The notes under the pieces are model-generated. The model was not told the DNA's origin. It did not search any database and worked only from the letters and a program-made list of their open reading frames with translations. From Candidatus Wolframiiraptor sinensis (GTDB taxonomy: Archaea > Thermoproteota > Nitrososphaeria_A > Caldarchaeales > Wolframiiraptoraceae), in NCBI GenBank assembly GCA_023268255.1, contig JALNJX010000003.1, positions 62,001-126,000 of the forward strand: DNA of 64,000 nucleotides, written 5' to 3'. The translations under genes were made by a program, and so were the position numbers. Numbering within the stretch: position 1 is the first letter of the stretch; every line of letters starts with the position of its first letter. Below, piece by piece: positions 51,808 to 59,538 of the stretch.

Positions 51808-52293
51808 TCACCTCGCATCGGGCTTTAATGGTGTAACCTCCTTGCGCTGGAGCCTCGAGAATGCTATCCGCTTGTATGCGGCGGCGTCATCGGGGTCGAG
51901 GTAGAGGAGCACGCCTTCCGGGCAGATTTTAGCGCACTCGGGATCGCCATCGCAGAGATCGCAGATGAGGGCTTTGCGCGATTCAGGGTCCCTTGACGCG
52001 GCTCCATATGGGCAGACGTGAACGCACATGCCGCATCCCGTGCACTTCTCGAAGCTCACTTTGACGATGCCGGTCTTCAGATCCCTTGAAAGCGCGCCGA
52101 AAGGACATGCGCTTATGCAGAGGCCGCACTGGATACAATATATCGGCGAGTCCACGGGCTCATGGGGTAGTCTCACGACCCTGATCCTCGACCTCGCGGG
52201 ATTGATCATCCTGAAATGCCTATAGGAGCATGCGAGCTCGCATATCCTGCATCCCGTGCACTTGTTCGGGCTTATCACAAGCGTTTTCGGCAT
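51808..52293 (-). CDS. Polyferredoxin-type 4Fe-4S protein partner of AOR
   Basis: A 161-residue iron-sulfur protein with four cysteine clusters in series: CTGCRICELAC (residues 12-22), CIQCGLCISAC (about 55), CTGCGMCVHVC (about 84) and CDLCDGDPECAKIC (about 118). This is the DMSO reductase chain B/HycB-like layout that carries electrons for AOR-type enzymes. Its end lies 3 bases from the AOR start, so the pair is an operon. It is divergent from moaA. Confidence 0.9.
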   Translation of the reverse strand: MPKTLVISPNKCTGCRICELACSYRHFRMINPARSRIRVVRLPHEPVDSPIYCIQCGLCISACPFGALSRDLKTGIVKVSFEKCTGCGMCVHVCPYGAASRDPESRKALICDLCDGDPECAKICPEGVLLYLDPDDAAAYKRIAFSRLQRKEVTPLKPDAR

Positions 52294-52392
52294 GATGGGT
52301 TTAACAATCCCGATTTCCTATTAAGCGTTATTCACGATGCATCGTGGGGTTAGGCTTAAAAGCCCGCGACATCATTCTAAAACGCGCCTCCA

Positions 52393-53376
52393 TTGAAGCT
52401 GACTGACCGCTATGGTAGGCCGGTGAAAGGGCTCAGGATCTCGGTCACCCCAGCCTGCGACCTGAGATGCTTCTTCTGCCACGGCGAAGGCCTCAACACG
52501 CGATCTAACGCATTGATGTCCCCGGAGGAGATCAAGCGCATCGTCAGGGTCGCAATGGGGCTCGGCGTGGACTCGGTGAAGCTCACTGGCGGAGAGCCGA
52601 TGATGAGGCCCGACATACTGGAGATAATATCGAGGCTCGGCCAGCTCGGCCTAAGAGATCTCTCCATGACCACTAACGGCTTCAGGCTCGCGGAGGTGGC
52701 CGAAGACCTGAGGAGGCTTGGGCTGAAGCGAGTCAATATTAGCTTGCACTCGACTAGGCCCGAGCGGTATGCGAGGATAGTTGGATTGAGCTTGGCTGAG
52801 GCGGAGGAGAGGCATGCCCGAGTCATCGAGGCGATTAGGGCCGCGGATGAGGCCGGGCTCAACCCCATCAAGCTTAACGTCGTCGTGGCTCGCGGCGTGA
52901 ACGATGATGAGCTGGATAATCTGCTCGATTTCGCCGAGGGTCTCAGGTTACGGGGCGAGGTGGTAATTCAGCTCATAGAGCTCGTGGGATGCGGCTTAGC
53001 CTCCAGCCACCTCATGAGAGATCGCTATTTCCCCCTCTCCGAGCTCGAGGGAGAGATTGCACGAAGAGCTGTCAAGGTGATCGTGAGAGACTTGCATTAT
53101 AGGAGCAGGTATCTTATGCCGAGCGGGGTATGGGTTGAGCTCGTTAAGCCCGCGGGAAACAGCCTCTTCTGCATGAACGACACACGGCTCAGGATAACGC
53201 ATGATGGGAAGTTCAAGCCATGCCTGATGAGAAGCGATAATGAAATTGATTTTTTATCAGCGATGAGATCGGGAGCCTCGGATGAGGAGCTGAGAAAGCT
53301 ATTTCTAAGGGCGGTCGAGCTCAGAGAACCCTACTGGAAGCCCCGAGAAGTTGAGCAAAAACAATCGGCGAGATAG
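52393..53376 (+). CDS. moaA: Molybdopterin biosynthesis GTP 3',8-cyclase MoaA-like
   Basis: A 327-residue radical SAM enzyme for the first step of pterin cofactor synthesis, as needed by the adjacent AOR. It has DRYGRPVKGLRISVTPACDLRCFFCHGEG near the start with the SAM cluster, LTGGEPMMRPD near residue 60 and RLGLKRVNISLHS near residue 107. The C-terminal auxiliary cluster region reads FCMNDTRLRITHDGKFKPC: only two of the three Cys usual for MoaA are present, with Asp at the middle position. The start is a TTG. There is a C-terminal tail without the usual GG end. Confidence 0.85.
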   Translation: MKLTDRYGRPVKGLRISVTPACDLRCFFCHGEGLNTRSNALMSPEEIKRIVRVAMGLGVDSVKLTGGEPMMRPDILEIISRLGQLGLRDLSMTTNGFRLAEVAEDLRRLGLKRVNISLHSTRPERYARIVGLSLAEAEERHARVIEAIRAADEAGLNPIKLNVVVARGVNDDELDNLLDFAEGLRLRGEVVIQLIELVGCGLASSHLMRDRYFPLSELEGEIARRAVKVIVRDLHYRSRYLMPSGVWVELVKPAGNSLFCMNDTRLRITHDGKFKPCLMRSDNEIDFLSAMRSGASDEELRKLFLRAVELREPYWKPREVEQKQSAR

Positions 53377-53559
53377 CATCAATGCTCCCGGAATTCACCA
53401 GCGAGAACCATATCATGCTGACACTTCTACATGCGCATATCTGAAGGTATTAATGAGCCTGGCTCTTAAGGGGTATCGCGGCATTACGAGAGCTGGAGAG
53501 AAGGCTTGGGAATACAGTTTTTAGGGTGAGCTGATAGTTTAGAGCCTGGTGGAGGGGCT
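53377..53559. other. Intergenic stretch before the aIF5B operon
   Basis: No convincing gene or RNA was found in these 183 bases. GTGGAGGGG about 4 bases before the aIF5B TTG serves as its ribosome-binding site. Confidence 0.4.
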
Positions 53560-55344
53560 TTGGCGAGGCTGAGGGCGCCGATAGTCGCCGTACTGGGCCA
53601 TGTCGATCACGGCAAGACCACGTTATTGGATAAGATGAGGGGGACGCTGGTCGCGGCGAGGGAGGCGGGCGGGATAACCCAGCACATAGGCGCGAGCATG
53701 TTTCCGCTTGACGCGATAATCGAGACGTGCAAGGCGCTTCTGGGAGAGGTCAAGGTCAAGAAGCTCGAGATACCGGGCCTGCTCTTCATAGATACGCCGG
53801 GGCACGCTGCATTTGCGAACCTGAGGAGGAGAGGCGGATCGCTCGCGGACCTCGCAATACTCGTCATAGACGTGAATGAGGGCGTCCAGGAGCAGACACG
53901 GGAGAGCATAGAGCTCCTTAAGGCCAGGAGGACGCCCTTCGTCGTCGCGGCCACGAAGATAGACATGATACCGGGCTGGAAGCCTCAGGGGGTAACCCCG
54001 CTCCTTAAGGCCCTCCAGGCGCAGTCGGAGTATGCGAAGGAGGAGCTACAGAACAGGGTATACACGCTCATGGGCCAGCTATCGCTTCATGGATTCAACT
54101 CGAATCTATACTACAAGATCACGGACTTCACGAGGACGCTCGCGATAGTTCCGGTTAGCGGGAAGACCGGGGAAGGAGTCCCAGACCTTCTCCTAGTCCT
54201 CCTCGGCCTCGCGCAGGCATTCATGAGGGAGCAGCTGACCGTGGGCGATGGACCGGCTGAGGGAGCGGTTCTCGAGGTCTTGGAGGAGGAGGGGCTCGGA
54301 ACAACGATAAACGCGATAATCAGCGATGGGGTCCTGAGGGTCGGTGACACGATAGCCCTAATGGGCGTAAACGGTCCATTCACGGCGAAGGTCAGGGTGC
54401 TTCTAGTCCCAAAGCCGCTCGACGAGATGAGGGATCCGAGAGACAGATTTAACCGAGTCGAGGAGGTTAAGGCCGCGGCTGGGGTGAAGGTAGTCGCTGA
54501 GGGGCTGGAGGAGGCCATAGCTGGGTCGCCGATCTACGTGATAGACTCGCCAGAGCGGGAGAAGGAGATCCTGGAGAAGATCAAGGCGGAGGTGGGCGAG
54601 ATAATTCTCAGCACCGACAAGATCGGCGTCGTATTAAAGGCCGATACCCTGGGAACACTCGAGGCCGCGATTCTCGCCCTGAGGAATAGGGGTATACCGG
54701 TGAGGCGCGCTGGAATAGGAGATGTCTCGAAAAGGGATGTGGTGGAGGCCGAGGTCGTGAGGATGAAGGATGAGCTCAAGGGGGTAATCCTCGCATTCAA
54801 CGTCAGAGTCGATCACGAGCTCGAGGCCGACGCGAATAGCAGGGGCATAAGGATATTCAAGGAGAGGATACTCTTCAGGCTCATCGAGAACTACATGAGC
54901 TGGGTTGAGGATGAGACGAGGAAGCGGAGGCTAAGAGCGTTCGAGAGCTTAATAAAGCCGGGAAAGATAAAGATACTTGAAGGCTACGTCTTCAGGAGGA
55001 GTGATCCCGCGATAGTCGGCATCGAGGTTCAAGCGGGAATAGTTAAGCCAAGATACCCCATGATGAACGATAAGGGGAAAATCGTTGGAACCATAGCGCA
55101 AATACAGGATAAGGGGCAAAGCATACCGGAGGCGAGGGCGGGAATGAAAGTCGCCATCTCCATGAGGGAGCCGATCGTCGGCAGGCACATCAGAGAAGGC
55201 GAAACACTCTACGTCGCGGTCCCGGAAAACGACGCCAGGCTGCTCCTAAAGGAATACTATGACATGCTCGACGAGGACTCGCGAAAGGCCCTAGAGGAGA
55301 TAGTCGAGATAAGGAGGAAAGAAGATCCCCTCTGGGCGAGATAA
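53560..55344 (+). CDS. infB: Translation initiation factor aIF5B (IF2-type GTPase)
   Basis: The GTPase that promotes ribosomal subunit joining. The G motifs are GHVDHGKTTLLDKM (residues 11-24), the GGITQHIGA switch I, DTPGHAAF near residue 79 and ATKIDMIPG near residue 132. Domains II, III (VLKADTLGTLEA near residue 358) and IV (EGYVFRRSDPAIVGIEV near residue 475) follow in normal order with no intein. The start is a TTG behind GTGGAGGGG. It heads the plus-strand run with S6e, S24e and S27ae. Confidence 0.95.
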   Translation: MARLRAPIVAVLGHVDHGKTTLLDKMRGTLVAAREAGGITQHIGASMFPLDAIIETCKALLGEVKVKKLEIPGLLFIDTPGHAAFANLRRRGGSLADLAILVIDVNEGVQEQTRESIELLKARRTPFVVAATKIDMIPGWKPQGVTPLLKALQAQSEYAKEELQNRVYTLMGQLSLHGFNSNLYYKITDFTRTLAIVPVSGKTGEGVPDLLLVLLGLAQAFMREQLTVGDGPAEGAVLEVLEEEGLGTTINAIISDGVLRVGDTIALMGVNGPFTAKVRVLLVPKPLDEMRDPRDRFNRVEEVKAAAGVKVVAEGLEEAIAGSPIYVIDSPEREKEILEKIKAEVGEIILSTDKIGVVLKADTLGTLEAAILALRNRGIPVRRAGIGDVSKRDVVEAEVVRMKDELKGVILAFNVRVDHELEADANSRGIRIFKERILFRLIENYMSWVEDETRKRRLRAFESLIKPGKIKILEGYVFRRSDPAIVGIEVQAGIVKPRYPMMNDKGKIVGTIAQIQDKGQSIPEARAGMKVAISMREPIVGRHIREGETLYVAVPENDARLLLKEYYDMLDEDSRKALEEIVEIRRKEDPLWAR

Positions 55345-55380
55345 AGAGTTAATAAGACGCCCCTCAAAGCCCTCGGGAGG

Positions 55381-55806
55381 ATGTCGGAGAAAGCCGCCGC
55401 GCCGAAGCTCATCCTTTCAAACCCAGAGGATGGAACTGCCAAGACAATCGCGCTCGACCCAAACATATTCAGGCTCTTCATGGGGAGAAAAATCGGAGAC
55501 GAGATCGACGGGTCTGTGCTGGGCTACAAGGGGTATAAGATCAGGATAACCGGCGGAACAGATAAGGATGGCTTCCCGATGAGGCCGGATGTCAGCGGGG
55601 CGAGGAAGGCTAGGATACTCATCGCAGCCGGGATAGGCTTCAGAGGCTATGAGAAGCCGCCATCAAAAAAGAAGAAGCGGAGGCAGAGGAGGAAGAAGAA
55701 GGGGCTCAGGAGGAGGAGGACAGTTAGGGGCAACGTGATAAGCGAGGCGATAGCCCAGATAAACGCGGTCCTCGTGCCGATCAAGGAGGAGGCGAAAGCC
55801 GCATGA
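55381..55806 (+). CDS. Ribosomal protein S6e
   Basis: A 141-residue small-subunit protein. Diagnostic are LGYKGYKIRITGGTDKDGFPMR near residue 47, then GARKARILI and a very basic C-terminal stretch (KKKKRRQRRKKKGLRRRR, residues 98-115), followed by RGNVISEAIAQIN. The size is normal for the archaeal protein. The stop overlaps the S24e start by 4 bases (ATGA). Confidence 0.95.
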   Translation: MSEKAAAPKLILSNPEDGTAKTIALDPNIFRLFMGRKIGDEIDGSVLGYKGYKIRITGGTDKDGFPMRPDVSGARKARILIAAGIGFRGYEKPPSKKKKRRQRRKKKGLRRRRTVRGNVISEAIAQINAVLVPIKEEAKAA

Positions 55807-56102
55807 ACATCGAGGTAATCGAGGATCGAGTAAACCCCTTGCTAAACCGGAGGGAAGTCGAGGCGATCATAATTTATGAGTCGGGAACGCCCAAGCGGGA
55901 GGAAGTCAGAGAAGAAGTAGCCAAGAAATACAACGTGGAGAAGGAGCGGGTGATAGTCGAGAAGATGGAGTCGCTCTTCGGGGCCAGGAAAGCGAGAGCC
56001 CACATCCACATCTACGACTCCATCGAATATGCGAAAAAATATGAGAGAAAGCACATCCTCAAGAAACACGGCCTCCTGGAGGAGGTGAAGCAAGCTGGGT
56101 AA
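55803..56102 (+). CDS. Ribosomal protein S24e
   Basis: A 99-residue small-subunit protein. The archaeal S24e pattern is clear: IEVIEDRVNPLLNRREVEA at the start, SGTPKREEVREEVAKKYNVEKERVIV near residue 28, then FGARKARAHIHIYDS near residue 59 and the EYAKKYERKHILKK helix. The start overlaps the S6e stop and its end overlaps the S27ae start by 8 bases. Confidence 0.95.
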   Translation: MNIEVIEDRVNPLLNRREVEAIIIYESGTPKREEVREEVAKKYNVEKERVIVEKMESLFGARKARAHIHIYDSIEYAKKYERKHILKKHGLLEEVKQAG

Positions 56103-56256
56103 ACAATCAAACCTCTGGAAAAAATACAGGATCGAGGGAGGAAAGCTGGCGGCGAGCATAGTCTTCTGCCCAAGATGCGGAAGAGGATACATAATGGCAG
56201 ACCACGGAGACAGATACTACTGCGGAAACTGCCACTACACACAATTCAAAACATGA
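56095..56256 (+). CDS. Ribosomal protein S27ae with a CTG start
   Basis: A 53-residue zinc-binding small-subunit protein: GKQSNLWKKYRIEGGKL, then a zinc ribbon CPRCG...CGNCH and a final YTQFKT. The frame has no ATG, GTG or TTG before the conserved N-terminus; a TGA lies 3 codons ahead. The CTG at 56095 gives exactly the family start (M-G-K-x-S-N-L-W) and has GGAGGTGA only 6 bases upstream, so CTG is very likely the initiation codon. It overlaps the end of S24e. Confidence 0.88.
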   Translation: MGKQSNLWKKYRIEGGKLAASIVFCPRCGRGYIMADHGDRYYCGNCHYTQFKT

Positions 56257-56260
56257 CCCA

Positions 56261-56265
56261 TTTTT
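56261..56265 (+). terminator. T-run terminator after the ribosomal protein operon
   Basis: TTTTT begins 4 bases after the S27ae stop, followed by a C and mixed AT bases. Short T runs act as archaeal terminators; nothing else distinguishes this site. Confidence 0.4.
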
Positions 56266-56390
56266 CTCATTAAAATCTCTAAGGCGAATTATTGCGCCAG
56301 TCATACTCCTTATCTAGGATCGGATTTTCCGGCACATGCGTCAGAGTGATTGGTTTCATTCAAGCAATCAGACCATGTATGTTTTCGTAG

Positions 56391-56465
56391 TAGCGGGGGG
56401 AGGATTTGAACCTCCGACCTCCGGGTTATGAGCCCGGCGGGCTAACCTGGCTGCCCTACCCCGCT
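56391..56465 (-). tRNA. Initiator tRNA-Met (CAT)
   Basis: A complete 75-base cloverleaf on the minus strand. It has A1-T72 at the top of the acceptor (AGCGGGG/CCCCGCT) and the anticodon stem CCGGG/CCCGG with three G-C pairs next to the loop CTCATAA. Both are marks of the archaeal initiator. The T-loop is TTCAAAT, the discriminator is A and CCA is not encoded. Confidence 0.93.
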
Positions 56466-56574
56466 TTTTTCTCCCCGGTAGTTACTTGGTTCTCGGGTTT
56501 TTATATACCTTTGATTGCGAGTTTAAAAGAAGAGGGGGCGATTTTTTGGTTCTGGCCGTCGCATAGACACCGGC

Positions 56575-56797
56575 TTTCTTCGGCCTCCTCTTAGCCGGCG
56601 GCGAGACGATGCTCTTCCTTCATCGCCTCATTATTCTTCTCGTGATGAAGCAGGCCATAGGCCGTGGGGCATCGAGAAAGGGGAGGTGGTCCTGGTTGAT
56701 GAGCGATCCTGTGCTCTTGCCGAGAGGTCTGGCTTTCAGGTTGACGGTGATCGCGCCTACTATATCGCGCATCAAAAGTGCTCTCGAGAATAGGTGA
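56575..56797 (+). pseudogene. Probable decayed small membrane protein upstream of the XRE regulator
   Basis: In one frame the region reads FFGLLLAGGETMLFLHRLIILLV, then in a second frame GEVVLVDERSCALAERS, and again in the first GLAFRLTVIAPT, ending at the TGA that overlaps the Shine-Dalgarno sequence of the next gene. The pieces resemble the DUF2178-type membrane proteins often paired with an XRE regulator in archaea (a DER-x6-ER motif between hydrophobic segments). At least two frame changes are needed, so this looks like a broken gene. Low certainty. Confidence 0.4.
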
Positions 56798-56801
56798 AAA
56801 C

Positions 56802-57008
56802 ATGGCCATGAGCAATAGGCTTAGGAAGTTGAGGGCCAGGTATGGGATGATGCAGGAGGAGCTGGCGAGGGCGATCGGTGTCATGAGGCAGACGATAATA
56901 GCGATCGAGAACGGAAGTATCTCCCCTTTGCTGAGGCTCGCGTTCAAGCTCGCGAAAGTCTTCAATGCGAGAATTGAGGATGTTTTCAATGATCATCATG
57001 ATTCATAG
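56802..57008 (+). CDS. XRE-family helix-turn-helix regulator
   Basis: A 68-residue Cro/C1-type DNA-binding protein. The HTH covers LRKLRARYGMMQEELARAIGVMRQ and TIIAIENGSISPLLRLAFKLAKVF, with the typical Q-E-E-L-A and R-Q-T-I-x-x-I-E pattern. The ATG at 56802 has AGGTGA 4 bases ahead. Single-domain regulators of this type are normally cotranscribed with a small DUF2178-like membrane protein, whose upstream copy here appears broken. Confidence 0.85.
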   Translation: MAMSNRLRKLRARYGMMQEELARAIGVMRQTIIAIENGSISPLLRLAFKLAKVFNARIEDVFNDHHDS

Positions 57009-57209
57009 CGGCGGGCATCTTTGAAGTTCGAAAATTTTATGCGCGCAAAATGAGCTTGAAAATTATCTCAGAATGTTGGGGACCTTCTCATTTCGTGCTG
57101 TCGGGTTAGACGCCTTCACTCCCGCATCACCATTATTAAGCCCGATAATATGGGTGGCGCCCGGAGGATATGCTTTAAGAGGCGCTTACTGGATAACTTA
57201 TGCTAGTGG

Positions 57210-58430
57210 ATGCCGGGTAGCTTCATGAAGCCCTGTCTGCTCTGCAGGGGGGCCAGGGGGCTGTGCGGTGAGAGCCCGTGCCCCCTCTACTCCGTCTGGC
57301 ATGTGGCTGAGGAGATTAAGATCCCTAATAGTAGTATTCTGGAAGCTCCCTCGCCTCCCTCGGTTTTCGTGAGCTGGACGGATTATCCCAAGGTAAGGGT
57401 TGCACCTTCGGTCTCGGTGGGCGATGGTGATGCATGGATGTATGATGCGCCTGAGAAATGGCTTGACTTGAGCCTAGATGAAATTCTCAAGATGAGGCTT
57501 AGCCTCGTGAGAGGCTATATGACGATAGAGGTCGGAAAGCCCATGCTGATCGAGGATCTAAGGCTCATCGCGTCCTCGGCGAGATCCGTTGATCTCGAGT
57601 TGAAGTTCGCGAAGCCTCCGAGGCCTGAAGTGAAGCTCGACATAAACTCGCCGCCGCTCGGGCCCGCGGGAATAGTGGAGAAGCTCAAGATCGTGGATGA
57701 GCCGATGATCGAGAAGCCCGTCGAGAAAGTTCTCTCCGACGGCGGCTTGAAGGCTTCTGAGGCGGTTATCCAGCTCTACTCAAGCGGCATCCCGGTATCC
57801 CGGATACAGAGGATCTTTTCCGTCGGCGGACTTGGTCTCGAGGGCTTGAGAAGAATCGTGCCGACTAGGTGGTCAATAACGGCCGTTGACTCGATAATCT
57901 CCAAGAAGCTGATCGAGGAGGTGAAGAGGCTTCCGGTCATCGACTCGTATCTCTTCTTCGAGAGGAGGATCTCAAGGAACACCTTCATCGCTATAATCGC
58001 GCCGCATGCCTGGAGCTATGAGTGGATCGAGGCCTGGTTCCCCTATACCACCTGGAACCCCGGAGCGGAGGTCGAGATAGAGGGGGATTGGGAGGGCTAT
58101 AGGGGTAGGACTACATACGCGTCGCTCGGCGGATGCTATTACGCTGCGAGGCTCGCGACAGCAGAGTTCATGCTGAGAGCTGGGAGGCAGGGGACAGCGA
58201 TCCTGATCCGCGAGATATACGAGGGATTCTTCCTGCCGATAGGAGTGTGGTTCGTCAGGGAGAATTTGAGGAGGATGTTCGAGTCGAGGCCTGAGAAGTA
58301 TGATCGGCTCGAGGAGGTGCTGGAGAGACTTTCGAGATCCACGAGGCTTCCGCTCTCGACGTGGCTCAGCGAGTCGAGGCTGCTGAGGGATCTGTTGACG
58401 CAGGCTAGGCTAGAGGTGAAGCAGCTCTGA
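57210..58430 (+). CDS. nreA: NreA-type archaeal DNA repair protein
   Basis: A 406-residue member of the archaeal NreA/NreB family linked to repair of DNA damage together with PCNA. The N-terminal zinc motif is CLLCRGARGLCGESPCPL (residues 9-26). PPSVFVSWTDYPKVRV near residue 48 and MYDAPEKWLDL near residue 77 match the family. The C-terminus ends with LLTQARLEVKQL; this has the Q-x-x-L start of a PCNA-interacting peptide but not the usual aromatic pair. The SPL-like gene follows 2 bases after the stop. Confidence 0.87.
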   Translation: MPGSFMKPCLLCRGARGLCGESPCPLYSVWHVAEEIKIPNSSILEAPSPPSVFVSWTDYPKVRVAPSVSVGDGDAWMYDAPEKWLDLSLDEILKMRLSLVRGYMTIEVGKPMLIEDLRLIASSARSVDLELKFAKPPRPEVKLDINSPPLGPAGIVEKLKIVDEPMIEKPVEKVLSDGGLKASEAVIQLYSSGIPVSRIQRIFSVGGLGLEGLRRIVPTRWSITAVDSIISKKLIEEVKRLPVIDSYLFFERRISRNTFIAIIAPHAWSYEWIEAWFPYTTWNPGAEVEIEGDWEGYRGRTTYASLGGCYYAARLATAEFMLRAGRQGTAILIREIYEGFFLPIGVWFVRENLRRMFESRPEKYDRLEEVLERLSRSTRLPLSTWLSESRLLRDLLTQARLEVKQL

Positions 58431-58432
58431 GC

Positions 58433-59260
58433 GTGGTGTATAAGAGGATCCGGGTCTCGAGCGCCCTATCCAAGACCGGTCTCTACGATCTTGACTACGC
58501 CTACAACCCATATGCAGGGTGCCATCACGGGTGCCGTTACTGCTATGGAAGGGCATACACGCGCTACAGAGAGGTGGCCGAGGCATGGGGCGAGATTGTG
58601 TATGTGAAGGAGAACGTTGTCGAGGTCTTGATGGAGGATGTTCTGAGGGCGCGGAGGGGAGTGGTCGGAGTCTCGACGATAACAGACCCATATCAGCCCA
58701 TCGAGGCGAAGGAGCGCTTGACTAGGAGGGGCCTTGAGATACTTCTGGACTTGGGATTCGAGGCGAGCATCCAGACGAAATCACCGCTAGTGCTCAGGGA
58801 TCTAGACCTCCTCTCCAGATACAGGGATAAGGTTGATGTCGGTCTCACGATAACCACGTTGAGCCCTGAAGTGGCCGCAGTGATAGAGCCGCGCGCTCCG
58901 GAGCCGGGCTCTAGGGCGGAGGCGCTGAGAAAGCTCTCGGTGGAGGGGCTCAGCACATGGATCTTCCTAGGCCCGATAATGAGGGGCGTGAATGACTCGC
59001 CGGAGGTGATTGAGGAGATAGTGGCCCTAGCCTCGGAGACCGGATCAAAGCTCTACTACGATTTCTTCAGGATGAAGCGGGGGCTCACGGCGGCGATGAG
59101 CGCGGTTAAAGATAGATATCCCAACGCCATGAGCTCCGAGCGCGAGTGGAGGATGAGGGTTGCGGCCACGGTCGAGAAGCTCTGCGAGAGGGAGAGCGTG
59201 AGATGCGAGCCCGCATTTCCGGCGCGTGAGAGGGGGAAAGGCCTTCTCGAACATATCTAG
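58433..59260 (+). CDS. SPL-family radical SAM protein
   Basis: A 275-residue radical SAM enzyme of the spore photoproduct lyase/Rv2578c-like family. NPYAGCHHGCRYCYGRAYTRY near residue 25 holds the SAM cluster Cys. GVVGVSTITDPYQPIE near residue 77, then SIQTKSPLVLRDLDLL near residue 108 are typical. True spore photoproduct repair is not implied; the substrate is unknown. It starts at a GTG directly after nreA, suggesting a shared DNA-related role, which is inference. Confidence 0.85.
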   Translation: MVYKRIRVSSALSKTGLYDLDYAYNPYAGCHHGCRYCYGRAYTRYREVAEAWGEIVYVKENVVEVLMEDVLRARRGVVGVSTITDPYQPIEAKERLTRRGLEILLDLGFEASIQTKSPLVLRDLDLLSRYRDKVDVGLTITTLSPEVAAVIEPRAPEPGSRAEALRKLSVEGLSTWIFLGPIMRGVNDSPEVIEEIVALASETGSKLYYDFFRMKRGLTAAMSAVKDRYPNAMSSEREWRMRVAATVEKLCERESVRCEPAFPARERGKGLLEHI

Positions 59261-59379
59261 CCCCTCAACTTTCTCCCGCAATACTGGCAGAACCTCGAGT
59301 CTCCCGCTATGAGGCGGCCACAGAACGCGCACTTAATCCTCCTCTCACTCCTCCTAGCGCGGCTGTATCCGAGGCCCAT
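59257..59379 (-). CDS. 40-residue zinc-ribbon protein
   Basis: ATG 59379 opens MGLGYSRARRSERRIK, then a zinc ribbon CAFCG (residues 17-21) and CQYCG (31-35), ending KLRG before TAG. GGAGGG lies 6 bases upstream, a strong ribosome-binding site, which favours a real gene. It is basic and may bind nucleic acid. It overlaps the end of the convergent SPL-like gene by 4 bases. Function unknown. Confidence 0.7.
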   Translation of the reverse strand: MGLGYSRARRSERRIKCAFCGRLIAGDSRFCQYCGRKLRG

Positions 59380-59441
59380 AATACGCCCTCCCAAAAACCA
59401 TCACCCATAACCCAATATCCACACCAGCTTACGAATATGAC

Positions 59442-59478
59442 TATAATTATAATACTCGTTACTCGTTATAATTATAAT
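59442..59478. repeat. Paired AT-rich 12-mers with a tandem 7-base repeat between
   Basis: TATAATTATAAT occurs at 59442-59453 and 59467-59478, a 25-base period. Between them ACTCGTT is repeated in tandem (59454-59460 and 59461-59467). It lies 61-97 bases upstream of xpf, and 63-99 bases upstream of the small zinc-ribbon gene on the other strand. Confidence 0.75.
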
Positions 59479-59502
59479 TTTGTTTCTCGCTTCTCCCCAA
59501 AT

Positions 59503-59510
59503 CTTTAAAA
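59503..59510 (+). promoter_or_regulatory. TATA box of the XPF nuclease gene
   Basis: CTTTAAAA sits 29-36 bases before the ATG at 59539, the usual distance for a short-leader archaeal transcript. TAGGAG follows just before the ATG. Confidence 0.5.
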
Positions 59511-59538
59511 CTCTCGGGCCGGCGATCTTCCTAGGAGT

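Noticed and set aside
53377-53559. Small gene or RNA before aIF5B
   Set aside because: No frame with a start, ribosome-binding site and protein-like composition, and no recognisable RNA fold.
53560-55344. Intein in aIF5B
   Set aside because: The GTPase motifs and domains follow at normal spacing with no insertion.
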